Shown: in pieces, positions 47,879 through 58,010 of the stretch
Numbering within the stretch: position 1 is the first letter of the stretch
How the letters are laid out: every line of letters begins with the position of its first letter
NCBI RefSeq assembly: GCF_019703515.2
Contig: NC_059393.1
Location: 11,798,001-11,862,000, forward strand
Length of the DNA: 64,000 nt
Reading direction: 5' to 3'
Origin: Myxocyprinus asiaticus
Taxonomy: Eukaryota > Chordata > Actinopteri > Cypriniformes > Catostomidae
Program-made: the position numbers and the translations under genes
The notes under the pieces: model-generated
Databases searched by the model: none
What the model was told of the DNA's origin: nothing
Seen by the model: only the letters and a program-made list of their open reading frames with translations

Positions 47879-48551
47879 ATTTTTTCAAAACAGTAATGCA
47901 TGGAATAGGCTTCATCTCTCTAAAATGATAGACTTTAGGAGAAAATAGAATTTCAGGAGAAATGTGTTTCTTTTAGCCTATTTTTAAAAGCAAAATATGA
48001 CTTGCAAGTGTAAAGCAACTTGTAAGAACTCAATACCTCTACAAATGGGGAAAAACATACTATATTGTGATTTCCGCATGATAGCGCAACCATTTTCAAT
48101 TGTTCTAATAATAAGAACATTTTCTTGAGTACCAAATTAGCAGATTAGAATGCTTTTGTAAGGAATATGTGACACAGTATATGTTTGCCAAGAACAAAAT
48201 TGAATAATTACTACTTAAAACAATTATTTTAAACCGTAATTATAATTTGCAATTAATGATTTTGACAGTATTTTTTATCAATTTAATGCATCCTTGGTGA
48301 AAGGAAGCATCAATTTCTTTCAAGAACAAAAATGTCTTTGTGTTTAAAAATGGAAGCGTATATACTATAATATAATTTTCATAAAGTAACTTGTAATTAC
48401 TTGAGTAGTTTTAGTATTACTTGAGTCATAGTATTTCTCAGTACTTCTACTTGTACTCAAGTGAATTATTTCTTCTATTGCAGTACTTTTACTTAAGTAA
48501 AAAAAATAAAAAAAAATAAAAATTAGTACTCTTTCCACCACTGATATTTAT

Positions 48552-51308
48552 ATATAAAAATTACTACAGTCACCTGGCCCTGTGTGGCCTACTGGCCTTG
48601 TTTAACTCATACCTGGTGATATATGAACATAGTCTCATTACAACTCGCCATAATTCATACGAGATAGTAAAATCATAACGGGACGTAGTACAGTTTCTTT
48701 TCAATATATATTCATATTCTTGTTTTCAAGTTTAATATATTTCAATCTACATGAAGTATTAAGTTACATTCTAAAGAGAGGTAGTTTTAGGGGTAGTAAT
48801 GTAATGTCATAATTTCAATTAAATAATGAGTAAAAAAATATTTTTTTGTGTGATTGTCTCTGATTTCAAAGTGGAAATGTTGCTATTTACAAAATTATAG
48901 GCAGATAAGACTGTGGGATGTTATTTGTTCCACATCTCAAGAATAGGAAGTATAATTAGAGTCTTTTTTGAAGAACATTAGCTGACTTAAGGGTCATATG
49001 GTGGATTAATACAATGAAACCCACAGAGAACAGATCTGTTCTGTACCATTCTTACTAAATTCAAAATGTTCTGTCTGAGGCCTAAAAATATAGCAATTAT
49101 AATCTGTAGCCAGTACCAACACAGTCCAAAGGATGAGCCAATTCAAAGTGCAAAGGCAGATGGCAGAGAGGTCTCTCTGCACAGTGAGAAACAGACAACT
49201 GACCCATAGTGGGCTCTGATATCCCTATAATGAGAAGCATCCATGTCAACACAACTGGAGAGCACTTGACTGCCAGGGTGACTGAGTGATGGCCCCGGGG
49301 CCCATGCCAGTGCTGTGTTTTTCATTTATCTAAATGAATGGAGGACATGTCACGCTCTCTGAATTTGCATTCCTGCCCATTTCTGCTGTTCATTAATGGC
49401 TGATGAATACAGCTGTGTACGAAAATGCTTTGTTAAAGTCCTTTAGTGCGCCTCATGAATACTTGCTCTCTTTCGTTTGCTCTACCCTCCTCCCTGCAGT
49501 CGTGGCGGTATCCAATGCCGGTCATCTGTCAACCGTCCACCCATTATTCTCCTTTAACTTTATGGCTGGAATGAAAGCTGGAGCTTTCTCTTTGCCTCCA
49601 GCCAAAGGAAACCTTTAAACCGGACTCGGAGGACCACTGTAGCCCAAACAGTGCGCAAATACCTCCCACCTCCACTGCTGTCTGGACTTTGATGAAACCA
49701 TTAATCTTGGCATGCAATTAGCTTTTGCCCTTCCTGTGCATTACTTTGGCCCCTGGTTTTAAAAGAATATTCCAGGTTCAATACAAGTTAAGCTCAATCG
49801 ACAGCATTTGTAGCATAATTTGTAGCATTTGTAACTGGTTTACAGTTATTCACTTAGAATCAGTGATGGGCAGTATCATCGCACAAACAGCAAAGCTAGC
49901 ACCTGCTAACAAGCGAGGTACTAGCTTTGATTGTTATTAAATCAAGTAACTTTTCAGTAGCAAAGCAATTTTGTTGATTAGGAAGTAGCTTAAATGTAGC
50001 AACCTACTTTTGTTGTGTAGCTTGAAGTGTAACTTGCTATTTTCTCTAGAGTGCAGCTTTCAGCTTCACTTAAATTGTAGCTGTTTATGATCTAATTCAT
50101 CGTGAACTTCATTTGCTTCACTAAATTTGAGCAATTTCTGATGTGTCTTCATTGTGTTCTGACGTCAGTTCAAATGTCATTTAATTTGTTTGTAAGTTCC
50201 TCCTTCAAATAAATTTAATAACTTGCTGCTTTTTTTTCAGCAGGCTTTCAAGATGAGACTTAAACTAGTAAATATAATCAGGTAACATATTTAGTTTTCA
50301 ATTACTTCAGAGTTTTTTTTTTTTTTTAGGTATTACAGTCAAAGATTGCACATCAACATAAAGAGATTCACAACATAGATAAAATTGATGTAGATTGCCA
50401 AAACATAGACAGATAAATCATGAATTATTTTAGACATGCCTTTGAATGTGGCACAGATAAAACCGTGTTCTAAGGAACCACTTCCAAGGGTCATTCATGC
50501 CTTCTAGTGGCTGCTTTAAAGAACTACAACAGTGCAGATTGGAGAGAGCACAATTCAGAATTCCTCAAAGTGAGTCCACTATTATTATTATTATTATTAT
50601 TATTATAACAAGGACCACCTAGTGGTGCATTTTTTCATTAATCTCTGGTCACCAATGAGCAGGGCTGTTTAGGTTATTTCATAATGATACTCTGGATCAT
50701 TGTGATGGTAAATGAGGTGGTCCGATTGACTATTGTACAAATTGTAGCATTCTCATTAGTTCCCCAACCAAACCCAATGTCTGGTGCCTAAGAACAAACT
50801 CATCTGTAAAATAAAGGAAGAATGGCAAGGGTGATCAGGACCCCGACGCGAAGCAGAGGACTCTTGAATCACCCCGAAGGGTTTATTTTGTGATAACAAC
50901 CGGCGGACTGAACATTGTCCTGCTTATTACATGGCCACTAACCAAATAAATAAACAAATGGACATTTTATATTGATTTGCATTCAAATTATGTAATTATG
51001 TGAGTAGAAGGAAATCACTGAACAGCTAAAATCCACCTCCAGTGTGTGTCGGAGGTCTGTTGGTGGTTATTCTGTGCAAAAGGCCATCTAACACCTCATT
51101 ATCCAGCCTATTACTTAAAATAACAAAGTTAACATCCTTGATTTTTGGTAAATATGTAATGCACCAGTGTATATACATATAAAATGTGTAAGAAATTACA
51201 GTACTTTTTTCATTAAACATATTTTATGGTCTCTTGTAATCATAGACTTATGAACATACAAAATGTGTGCCAGGTTAAGGACGTTTCTCGCTGTCATGGT
51301 GTACAGTA
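48552..51308. other. Intergenic DNA with short repeat words
   Basis: 'aagaatattccaggttcaatacaagttaagctcaatcgacagc' (about 49765-49807) is a common cyprinid repeat phrase. (ATT)n lies at 50576-50607 and 'ccgaagggtttattttgtgataacaaccggcgg' near 50873-50906 resembles the end of another repeat. No gene is supported. Confidence 0.4.
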
Positions 51309-52761
51309 TCACACATATTGAACTCACGTGAGACCCTTCTTTTAAACAAGTAAATTTATGCATTTAGATCCTCACTCTCTCATCTCTTCCCTTCACTTTA
51401 ATTGTAAACAAAAAAGAGGATCCAACAATGAAGGTAAACATTCAAAAAAGAAAGTAAAAAAGACAATAGTCCAGGGCTCAGAAGAAAAGGAAAATTCAGA
51501 AGATCTGGGGCCAATGGGAATTTATCAAGTGAGCCATGGGGCAAAGGTAAGGAAGCAGACCAGGGTGGACTCAGCGGATGACAAAGAGACCAGGGAAAAG
51601 CTGGTGAACATTTAGGAAGCCAAGGTGGAGCTGACAGACAATTCAAAGGCCAAGGCAGAGCTGTAAGATGGTCCAAATCCCAGGATGGAGCTAGATGGTC
51701 CATTGGCCAGGGCGGAGCTGACGGATGGTCCAGAAGCCAAGGCGGAGTTGGCGGACTGTCCGAAGGCCTAGGCAGAGTTGGTGGAATTTCCAGGGTCCGG
51801 GACAGGGCTAGAGGACTGTCCAGTGTGCCTGGACGGAACAGGCTGAGGAGCAGGAGACCAGGACGGAACTGGCGGAGTATGAGGAGGCCAGGATGGAACT
51901 GGCAGACATCCTGGAGACCATGGTACTGCCGGCTAATAATAAGGAGGCCAGGGAGAAGCTGGCGAACATCCAGAATACCTTGGTAATGCCGGCTGATGCT
52001 CAAGAGGCCATGGTTTCAAGGGTAAAGCCGCTTGATGCAGAGACTCAGGTAGTGACTCTGTAGGCAGAGGCTCATGCCGGGACTCATGCAAAATGAACAC
52101 GCAGGCGAAGGATCAGAAGGCGAGGATTCAGGCAAGGGCTTAGAAGGCTCAGGCAAAAGCTCAGGGGGTGGAGCCGAAGGAGGCGGAGAATCAGGTGGCG
52201 GAGCCACTGAAGGTAGAGAGTCCGAGGGAAGAGCTGCCAGAGATAGAGTCTTAGGAGCTAGAGCTGCAGGAGGCAAGGGTTCAGGGGGTGGAGCCACAGG
52301 AGACTGAGGCTCAAGAGGCAGAGCAGCAGAAAGTTCAGGGGGCGGTGCCGCAGGAGGCTTAGGAGCAAGAGCTGCAGGAGGCAAGAACTCAGAGGGTGGA
52401 GCCACAGGAGGCTGAGGCTCAAGAGGCAGAACAGCTAGAAGTTCAGAAATGCATAACTTTAATTGTAATCAAAAGAGGATTCAACGATGAAGGTAAACAT
52501 TCAAAAAAGAAAGTAACACAAAACTCTACAGCAGTATGCTGGCTAATAATGCACCACATACAAACAAGAACCGACCCTGGAACAAAGAACAAGAGGGTAT
52601 ACTATATACACCTGGGCTAACAAGAAGACAAGGGACACCTGGGATACAATTAGGGCAATGGACAGGAAGACAGACATCACACAGGAAAATACAAAACTTC
52701 AAAATTATGAGTCTCTTCAAAACTTCAAAAGAAGGGTCTCACATGAGTTCAATATGTGTGA
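51309..52761 (-). mobile_element. LTR-derived unit with inverted ends and tandem-repeat interior
   Basis: The right side (52761 to about 52455, minus strand) is an LTR with start TGTCACACATATTG, a TATA-like 'gtatatagtataccc' and a 'caattaaagtt' poly(A)-type region. The left part (about 51396-51460) repeats the last part of that LTR in the same orientation. The outermost left about 36 bp (51309-51344) instead repeat the LTR start in inverse orientation, matching 52727-52761. GTACAG/CAGTA repeats lie directly outside both ends. The interior has two tandem arrays (about 51600-51900 and 52050-52440). No gag or pol domain is recognised. Confidence 0.6.
52016..52405 (-). other. Proline/alanine-rich repeat frame inside the LTR-derived unit
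   Basis: The 129-codon minus-strand frame repeats blocks such as APPPEPLPPAALAPK several times and ends in a short cysteine-containing tail. The next stretch (51398-52003) has a frame with PPWPLD/PPWLLDH-type repeats. Both are translations of DNA tandem arrays about 30-45 bp per unit. Whether they are a real protein region of the element or chance open frames in GC-rich repeats is undecided. No known domain. Confidence 0.35.
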
Positions 52762-53564
52762 CAGTACAGTACAGTACTGTACCAAAAACCATGGTATAGT
52801 AGCTTATTATATGATTTGCTACCATATTAAATATCTATTACAATAAATAGGTTTGATTACATTTTATTTTTACTAGTAAAATGGGTAACACTTTATAATT
52901 TCACTAATAATACATACATAAATTAATAGATAATAAAAAGAATAGCTTTGAATGGCTAACAAAAGTGTAGTAGTGTTTGTTAACTATCTTATTGGCTATA
53001 ACTATATAATTAAGAATTAACAGGTATTTGTTTTATTTGCTTGCCATAATGTGCTTATCTGTGTTTAGTAGAGTTATTTTTTCCTACTAAGAAATATAAA
53101 TTGAAATGATATTACGAGAAAAAAGGCACTACTGACAGAAATAAAAGGTAGAAAAAAATTGCATTTAATATAATCAACGGTCAACTCAGTTAACTTGGCC
53201 AGCATTTGCGAAGAGCATCAAAATCTAGAATGGGTGCAGTCAATATTTTCAAATAGTTTAATAGCTGTATTTGAATGCATAAATATGTTCAAGTTTAGTA
53301 ATGAAGTAATTTTGTAATACAAATCATGATTACTCTGTCGCTGCTGGCGCTAAAAAATAAAAAAAAATAAATCACAATTCACTCAATGGCTGCGGCATTG
53401 CTTCAGTAGATTGAAAAGCTACAGGTCAAAAGCGCATTTGTTGTTCTGGCGGCCTTTGACATGTATCATTACTCATTTTAGGTAGGTATACGCAAAATCC
53501 TTAGAAATATAGGTGGGCATGCACTGCTGTAGACTACACTAGTGTATTGCAAACTCAACATATT
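52762..53564. other. Intergenic DNA with one MITE end
   Basis: 'gggtaacactttataatttcac' (about 52880) resembles the end of the 42.6 kb MITE family. Otherwise nothing is supportable. Confidence 0.35.
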
Positions 53565-53819
53565 ATACACCACATGGCCAAAAGTCTGTGGACACCCCTT
53601 TCTAATTAACAATTTTGGAGGAGCCCCTTAAGTCCAGAGAAGACAAATTTTTGCAAGGGGCCTTTTCTCTTCCATCATGACAATGCCCATGTGACCTCAC
53701 TGATGCTCTTTTCTCTAAATGGGAGCAAATCCCTGCAGCTATTTTCCAACGTCAAGTGGAATCACCTACTATATAAGTGTCGTGTTTGTGTGTCCACATA
53801 CTTTTGGTTATATAGCGTA
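53565..53819 (+). mobile_element. Tc1-like element, internally deleted
   Basis: The left end 'tacaccacatggccaaaagtctgtgg' and the reverse complement of the right end, 'tacgctatataaccaaaagtatgtgg', are inverted repeats next to TA. Inside, 'FHHDNAHVT' (about 53676-53702) resembles the second catalytic box (QDNAxxH) of Tc1 transposases. Only about 255 bp remain, so the element is dead. Confidence 0.65.
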
Positions 53820-54061
53820 TGTACATTGCTGTTACTTGTATACTGTAGATTAAATGCATTCATTTCTGCTTCATCAAAGGTGCAACTTTCTGTGAATGTT
53901 TACACTTTTTTTGTGCCATTTAAGCATATGTATTTAAATTATGACCTTGTTTCATGTTCCCTGGTTAGAATCAGAAACAGCATTTAATTCCAGTTTGAGA
54001 ATCATTTTTGAGATGATTGACCTCTTCTTAACTTAGTTTTGCATTATTATGTCTTGAACAG

Positions 54062-54592
54062 GAGTAACCTGTCAGCTTGACTTAACTGGATCTGGAATAA
54101 TAAGGATCAAACCAGAGGGAAAAACTATTTTTGAATTTGGAGAAAGCATTGAAATTACCTGCTCTGAAAATCACAGGTTCTTTTTCAAAAAGGAAAACAC
54201 ATTGTGGCGGCGGAGGTGTGGTCGAACATTCGTCCGGAGAGAAAGCTGTAAGGGTGCATACACCTGAGCCAGATAATGATTAGCACCTGTTTCCAATTGC
54301 AGTGAGCTTGGGGAGAGCGGTATAAATGGGACCATGACAGCGGCAAGAAGACAGAGAGAGTCAGGGACAAAGAGACCTGTTGTTAAGCTGATGTGTTATT
54401 GTGAAGCTGAAAAGCTGATGTGTTATTGTGAAGCTGTAAAGTGCTGGAGTTTATTAATTAAAAGTCTTACCTGTGAGTGGAAGAAACCAGTTCCCTGTGT
54501 CCTCCTTCCCCTCCTGGCGTGAAGTCTGTTACACACATATTCATTTACATGCCAAAATAATGGGAAGTGGGATCACAGGCCTACTTGTGAGG
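54062..54592 (+). pseudogene. CCP exon A, split by a solo LTR
   Basis: Acceptor AG at 54060-54061. The frame reads VTCQLDLTGSG (Cys1), FGESIEITC (Cys2), then is cut by the LTR at 54203. After the LTR it resumes YSFTC (Cys3), QNNGKW and RPTCE (Cys4), followed by donor GTAAGC at 54593 in phase 1. LTR plus one 5-bp duplication is 336 bases, exactly 112 codons, so removing it rejoins the module in frame with all four cysteines. The exon was therefore intact when the LTR landed. The LTR itself brings in-frame stops. Confidence 0.8.
54203..54533 (+). mobile_element. Solo LTR inserted in a CCP exon, target duplication CACAT
   Basis: 331 bp, TG...CA ends (TGTGGCGGCGGAGGTGTGG ... AAGTCTGTTACA), exact 5-bp repeats CACAT on both sides (54198-54202 and 54534-54538). 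It shares blocks with the solo LTR at 35380-35766 and has two copies of the 'gctgatgtgttattgtgaa' unit where that copy has four related units. TATAAAT at about 54321-54327. Confidence 0.9.
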
Positions 54593-54670
54593 GTAAGCTT
54601 ATAAAACAACATTTCTGGACTGCTACTGAACTCATTTTGTGATATCAAAAGAATGTGAATCTTGTTTTAG

Positions 54671-55037
54671 AGATTAGCTGTGAGGTTCCAAATGACAAGA
54701 ATGTGTATCTCCCAAACTTTTACTTCTATGGAGACCTGAAAAGGAATTACAATTACAATAGTACAGTTAGTAATTACATTAATAAAGTCCTAGCCATAAT
54801 AGTGGAAAAACAATCGGAACTAAAGCACAGATTAAAGCACCTTACACATGCTGTCCAGAACGGCTTTTAGTCCGTACTTGTCTTGGTGGCACACAAATCA
54901 TAATGCATTGTTGTTGTTTTTTTCCTTTTCTTTTTTTTTTTTTGGAACTAATTGTTGGCACAGAAAAAATGACCTACAAAAACGGGATAAAATTTTATCT
55001 GGAATGTAAGTTACTCACTAATATGTATGCCTACAGG
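54671..55037 (+). pseudogene. CCP exon B remnant, interrupted and incomplete
   Basis: Acceptor TTTTAG ends at 54670. The frame reads ISCEVPNDKNVYLPNF and FYGDLKRN, the first part of a module. About 215 bases of unrelated, T-rich-ended sequence follow. Module-like text resumes near 54961 as KMTYKNGIKFYLEC, the usual second-cysteine region, and ends at CAG|GTATGT (55038). Cys3 and Cys4 are absent, so either this was a module split over two exons or the end is lost. The nature of the 54747-54960 insert is unknown. Confidence 0.55.
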
Positions 55038-55232
55038 TATGTAGAACTGTTGTAAAAAACCAGTGTCACATTTGTAATCATGCTGTTGCTCCAAATACTG
55101 TATACTTGTGGACTTGTGCCTATGACAGAATCACAGCCATGCTGATATTCAGAACAAAATCATGATTCTGAGTTAGATTTTGCTTAAAAATGAATTCTTT
55201 GATGAATTAGTATGATGCTTTTTGATTTCCAG

Positions 55233-55409
55233 AAATTATGCATGAAGCACCAATAATCCAAAATGCACAGATTGTGGGAATGAAGAAACAAAACTACAGA
55301 ATTGCTTCAAAAATATTATATAAATGCCTTCCCGGATTTGAACCAGAGCAGTATGTACAAATCACCTGTGATTCCAAGGGCCAATGGACAGGCATACATT
55401 ACTGCACTG
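55233..55409 (+). pseudogene. CCP exon C, first cysteine lost, GC splice donor
   Basis: Acceptor TTTCCAG ends at 55232. The module reads IMHEAPIIQNAQIVG, ILYKCLPGFEPE, YVQITCDSKGQWTG and YCT. Cys2, Cys3 and Cys4 are present, but the Cys1 position (compare ISCEVP in exon B) is histidine. The exon ends in phase 1 at 55409 followed by GCAAGT, a GC-type donor rather than GT. The frame is otherwise open. It is the best-preserved exon of the set. Confidence 0.75.
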
Positions 55410-55965
55410 GCAAGTTACAGCTTGTCGACAATTTTATTGAATCATACAAGCTTATAGATACTGGTTTTACTGTGCACTGACTAATTTTTTTATTTTTTTA
55501 TTTTTGAGCTGGCGGTAATGGCAGTTGTCTTGGACTGACATGGATAGTGAGGTAAATGCAGCCTCAAGCAAAAGCGATCATTTTCAGTTATTGTACCAAT
55601 GCCATTGTAGAATTTCAACATTCAGAGTTAGCCATGGTTAATTTACTTTATGCAAGAGAAAGTTACTGAGATAACGGAAGCAGTATTTGGCTGGTCTTGT
55701 GATCTCAAAATGTTTGCCCCCATAAGTCAAGCCGCTCCATGTAAATTAAAACATCTTTTTTTCCCAGTTGACTAGAAAAAAATAGAAAATTAATGTTTGA
55801 TTATTTAATAAAGAACAAAATAGCCTACATGGCACTATGGTACCAAGCAACAATAACTGGACAAAAACAAAACAACAAAGTTTATAATAATAAAGACTAC
55901 ACATTGTTTATGTGAAGACAGAGAAATAGTTAAGAAAAAAATTTTACCAATTCTTTTATACACAG

Positions 55966-56341
55966 ATGGTACCTGTCCTGAGAAATAACTAAAAAATGAT
56001 GACATTTTATTTGGATATCCAGACAAAACTTATCAATCATGTGGTGGCATAGTGGGCTAAAGCACATAACTAGTAATCAGAAGGTTGCTGGTTTGATCCC
56101 CACAGCCACCACCATTGTGTCCTTGAGCAAGGCACTTAACTCCAGGTTGCTCCGGGGGGATTGTCCCTGTAATAAGTGCACTGTAAGTTGCTTTGGATAA
56201 AAGCATCTGCTAAATGTAAAATGCAATCAGGACATGCCTTAGTTTTCCAATACATTGATGTGAACATGAAGCTGTACGGCCAATGTGCAATTACATGCCA
56301 GTCATATGGGTGGTGGGATAACCCATATCCACAATGTGGAG
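55966..56341 (+). pseudogene. CCP exon D with stop codon and SINE insertion
   Basis: Acceptor ATACACAG ends at 55965. The frame reads GTCPEK and then TAA (55986-55988), continues LKNDDILFGYPDKTYQS and is cut by a SINE at 56040. It resumes GHALVFQY, GQCAITCQSYGWW and NPYPQCGG, with donor GTAATG at 56342 in phase 1. The usual second cysteine appears as tyrosine (VFQY). Confidence 0.75.
56040..56223 (+). mobile_element. tRNA-derived SINE inserted in CCP exon D
   Basis: The tRNA-like head has GGCATAGTGGGCTAAAGCAC (box A side) and GCTGGTTTGATCCCC (box B side). The body has 'ccttgagcaaggcacttaactcc' and the tail 'gctttggataaaagcatctgctaaatg', a classic fish SINE. CAATCA repeats on both sides (56034-56039 and 56224-56229) are the likely target duplication. 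Confidence 0.85.
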
Positions 56342-56735
56342 GTAATGACATATTCAGGGTTTAAAATTAATACCCTCTAACCCACAAATTATTGGTATTT
56401 CAGTCATCTAAAACAGTGTGCAAGAATAGTATCATCTATGAGAACACTGCAAATGATCACACATCATCTCAGGAGGTGCTCTGTGTTTAGATTGCTTTAT
56501 TTCTATGGAGCAGTTTGCGTTTTACACGCATTGTGAAGGCAACTCTGCAGGTTCACTTTATTTTGACATTGCTTAATTCCAAATATTTGTGGCTGCATAC
56601 ATTACCACACATAGCAAATGACATACAATGACATTAGGTGAATTGTCATGCGTGTCATCATAAATCAGTACAGCCTCAGAAATGGTGCTTGAACAAGAAA
56701 TTTCTCTTCTGTGCTTGCTCATCTATATACAACCC
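56342..56735. other. Short non-coding stretch after the last CCP exon
   Basis: No further sushi-type exon is visible here and no polyadenylation signal can be tied to the remnant. Confidence 0.5.
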
Positions 56736-57018
56736 TGTAGCAGTTAAAGGATGGGCAAGGAGGAGGCAGGAACCGGCTGAACAGTCAACATAAAGTTTAA
56801 TGGTAAAACTCAATATAAACCAAATATAAACAAACACACACATGCAGCGCGGCCACGTGCATCTCTCTCTCACTCGAACTGGCATCTCCAGCCCCCCTAT
56901 ATCTCGCTCTCCCGCTGATCATCTGATTCGGCGCTGGCCGTGCACCGTCACGGCCCAGCCACGCCCTCCTCCTCGTCACACTCCTCCCCCGCCGGATTCA
57001 GGCCAGGGCGCCACTGGA
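56736..57018 (-). mobile_element. 3' LTR with polypurine tract, minus strand
   Basis: On the minus strand a polypurine tract GGCGGGGGAGGAG (56993-56981) is followed by an LTR starting TGTGACGAGGAGG and ending CTTTAACTGCTACA at 56736. GATATAGGGGG near 56895-56905 may be its TATA box. 'ccggttcctgcctcctcctt' near its end is shared with the LTR at 46.5-46.7 kb, so the two may be relatives. Everything upstream of the tract, including pol, is missing. Confidence 0.65.
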
Positions 57019-57019
57019 C

Positions 57020-58010
57020 TAAGGATCATTCGAGACTTGTCAATTTGCCAACAGATGCTTCAGCAAATTATTCAGTACTTTGAGAACAATGTTCCCCAAA
57101 GACAAATTGGAAGGATTTTGGGCATTTCACTCTACAGTGCACAATATAGTTCAAAGTTTCAATGAATCTGGTCAAATGTCGGTGTATAAAGGGCAAGATG
57201 AAAACCACTTCTGAATGCTCATGATCTCTGATCCCTCAGACATCACTGTTTTAAAAAACATCATCTGTAATGGATATCATGAACATGGGCTTGGGATTAC
57301 TTTATTAAACCTTTGTTAGTCAACACCATCTGCAGCTGCATCCACAGATGCAAGTTAAGACTTTACTTTGCAAAGCAGATGCCCCACATCAACACTGTCC
57401 AGAAGCGCTGTTGATTTCTCTGGGCTCGGTCTCATCTTAGATGGAAAGTAGAACAGTGGAACTGTATTTTTTGGTCCAATGAGTCCACAATTCAAATTGT
57501 TTTTGAAAAACACAGCTGACATGTTCTCCGGGCCAAAGAGGAAAAGGACCATCCAAGCTGTTATCAGCGTCAGGTCCAAAAGCCAGTGTCTGTATGGGCC
57601 AGGGGTGTGTCAGTGCCCATGGCATGGGTAACTTGCACATCTGTGAGGGCACCATTAATGCAGACAGATATGTTAAAATTTTGGAGAAGCATATACTGCC
57701 ATCCAGCACCATTTTTTCCAGGGAGGTCCCAGAATTTTCAGCAGGACAACTTCAAACCACATACTGGCTGAATAAGCAGAGAGTGCGGGTGCTAGATTGG
57801 CCTGCCTGCAGTTCTGACCATCTCCAATTGAGAATGTGTGGTGCATTATGAAGTGCACAATACAGCAACAAAGACCCCATACAATTGTGCAGCTGAAGAC
57901 CTGCATAGTGGATGAATGGGGAAAAATTCAGATTTTTAAACTTAACAAACTTGTGTCTTCAGTGCCTAAATGCTTAATAAGTGTTATTAGAAAAAATCGC
58001 GATGTTGCAC
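57020..58010 (+). pseudogene. Tc1-like DDE transposase, degenerate
   Basis: About 1 kb carries the order of a Tc1 transposase in shifting frames. It has an N-terminal helix-turn-helix (IIQYFENNVPQRQIGRILGIS), a first catalytic box read WSNESTIQ (aspartate replaced by asparagine), GVSVPMAWVTCTSV / GNLHICEGTINAD, the second box FQQDNFKPHT near 57740, and the third box with PIEN (glutamate) near 57828 in another frame. The C-terminal QLKTCIVDEWGKI and LVSSVPKCLISVI follow. Frameshifts and stops are numerous. No terminal inverted repeats were identified. Mobilisation by itself is impossible. Confidence 0.8.

Larger units (their letters stand above)
45511..48543. mobile_element. 3-kb hAT-type element with exact 8-bp target duplication
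   Basis: The flanks are ATATTTAT on both sides (45503-45510 and 48544-48551). The ends are CAGAGGTGGAAAGTAAC and, reverse complemented, CAGTGGTGGAAAGAGTAC. Both subterminal regions are rich in 'tacttttacttgggt' and 'acttgagta' words. No hAT transposase is readable. The interior instead holds an LTR fragment (about 46500-47190), a Tc1 scrap (about 47716-47878) and unassigned DNA. It is non-autonomous and was later invaded, or carried its cargo when it moved. Confidence 0.75.
54062..56341 (+). pseudogene. Sushi/CCP-domain gene remnant (complement factor H-like or factor XIII B-like)
   Basis: Four successive exon-like pieces each encode a sushi (CCP) module, starting and ending in phase 1 where both borders can be read, as usual for this family. 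Exon A is 54062-54592, B 54671 to about 55037, C 55233-55409 and D 55966-56341. Marks of the family are the ITC...C, YKCLPGF, ITCDSKGQW and GWWDNPYPQC patterns. Short modules in a row with no membrane segment in view suggest a secreted protein such as a complement regulator of the factor H group or coagulation factor XIII subunit B. They cannot be told apart from this piece. Damage: a solo LTR in A, an unexplained insert in B, a missing first cysteine in C, and in D a stop codon, a SINE and a C-to-Y change. No start exon is seen. Confidence 0.75.

Noticed and set aside
52016..52405. Collagen-like or other host proline-rich gene
   Set aside because: It lies inside an LTR-derived unit, has no Gly-x-y period and is made of DNA tandem repeats.
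56040..56110. Functional tRNA gene inside the CCP exon
   Set aside because: It is the head of a SINE with a body, a tail and target duplication.
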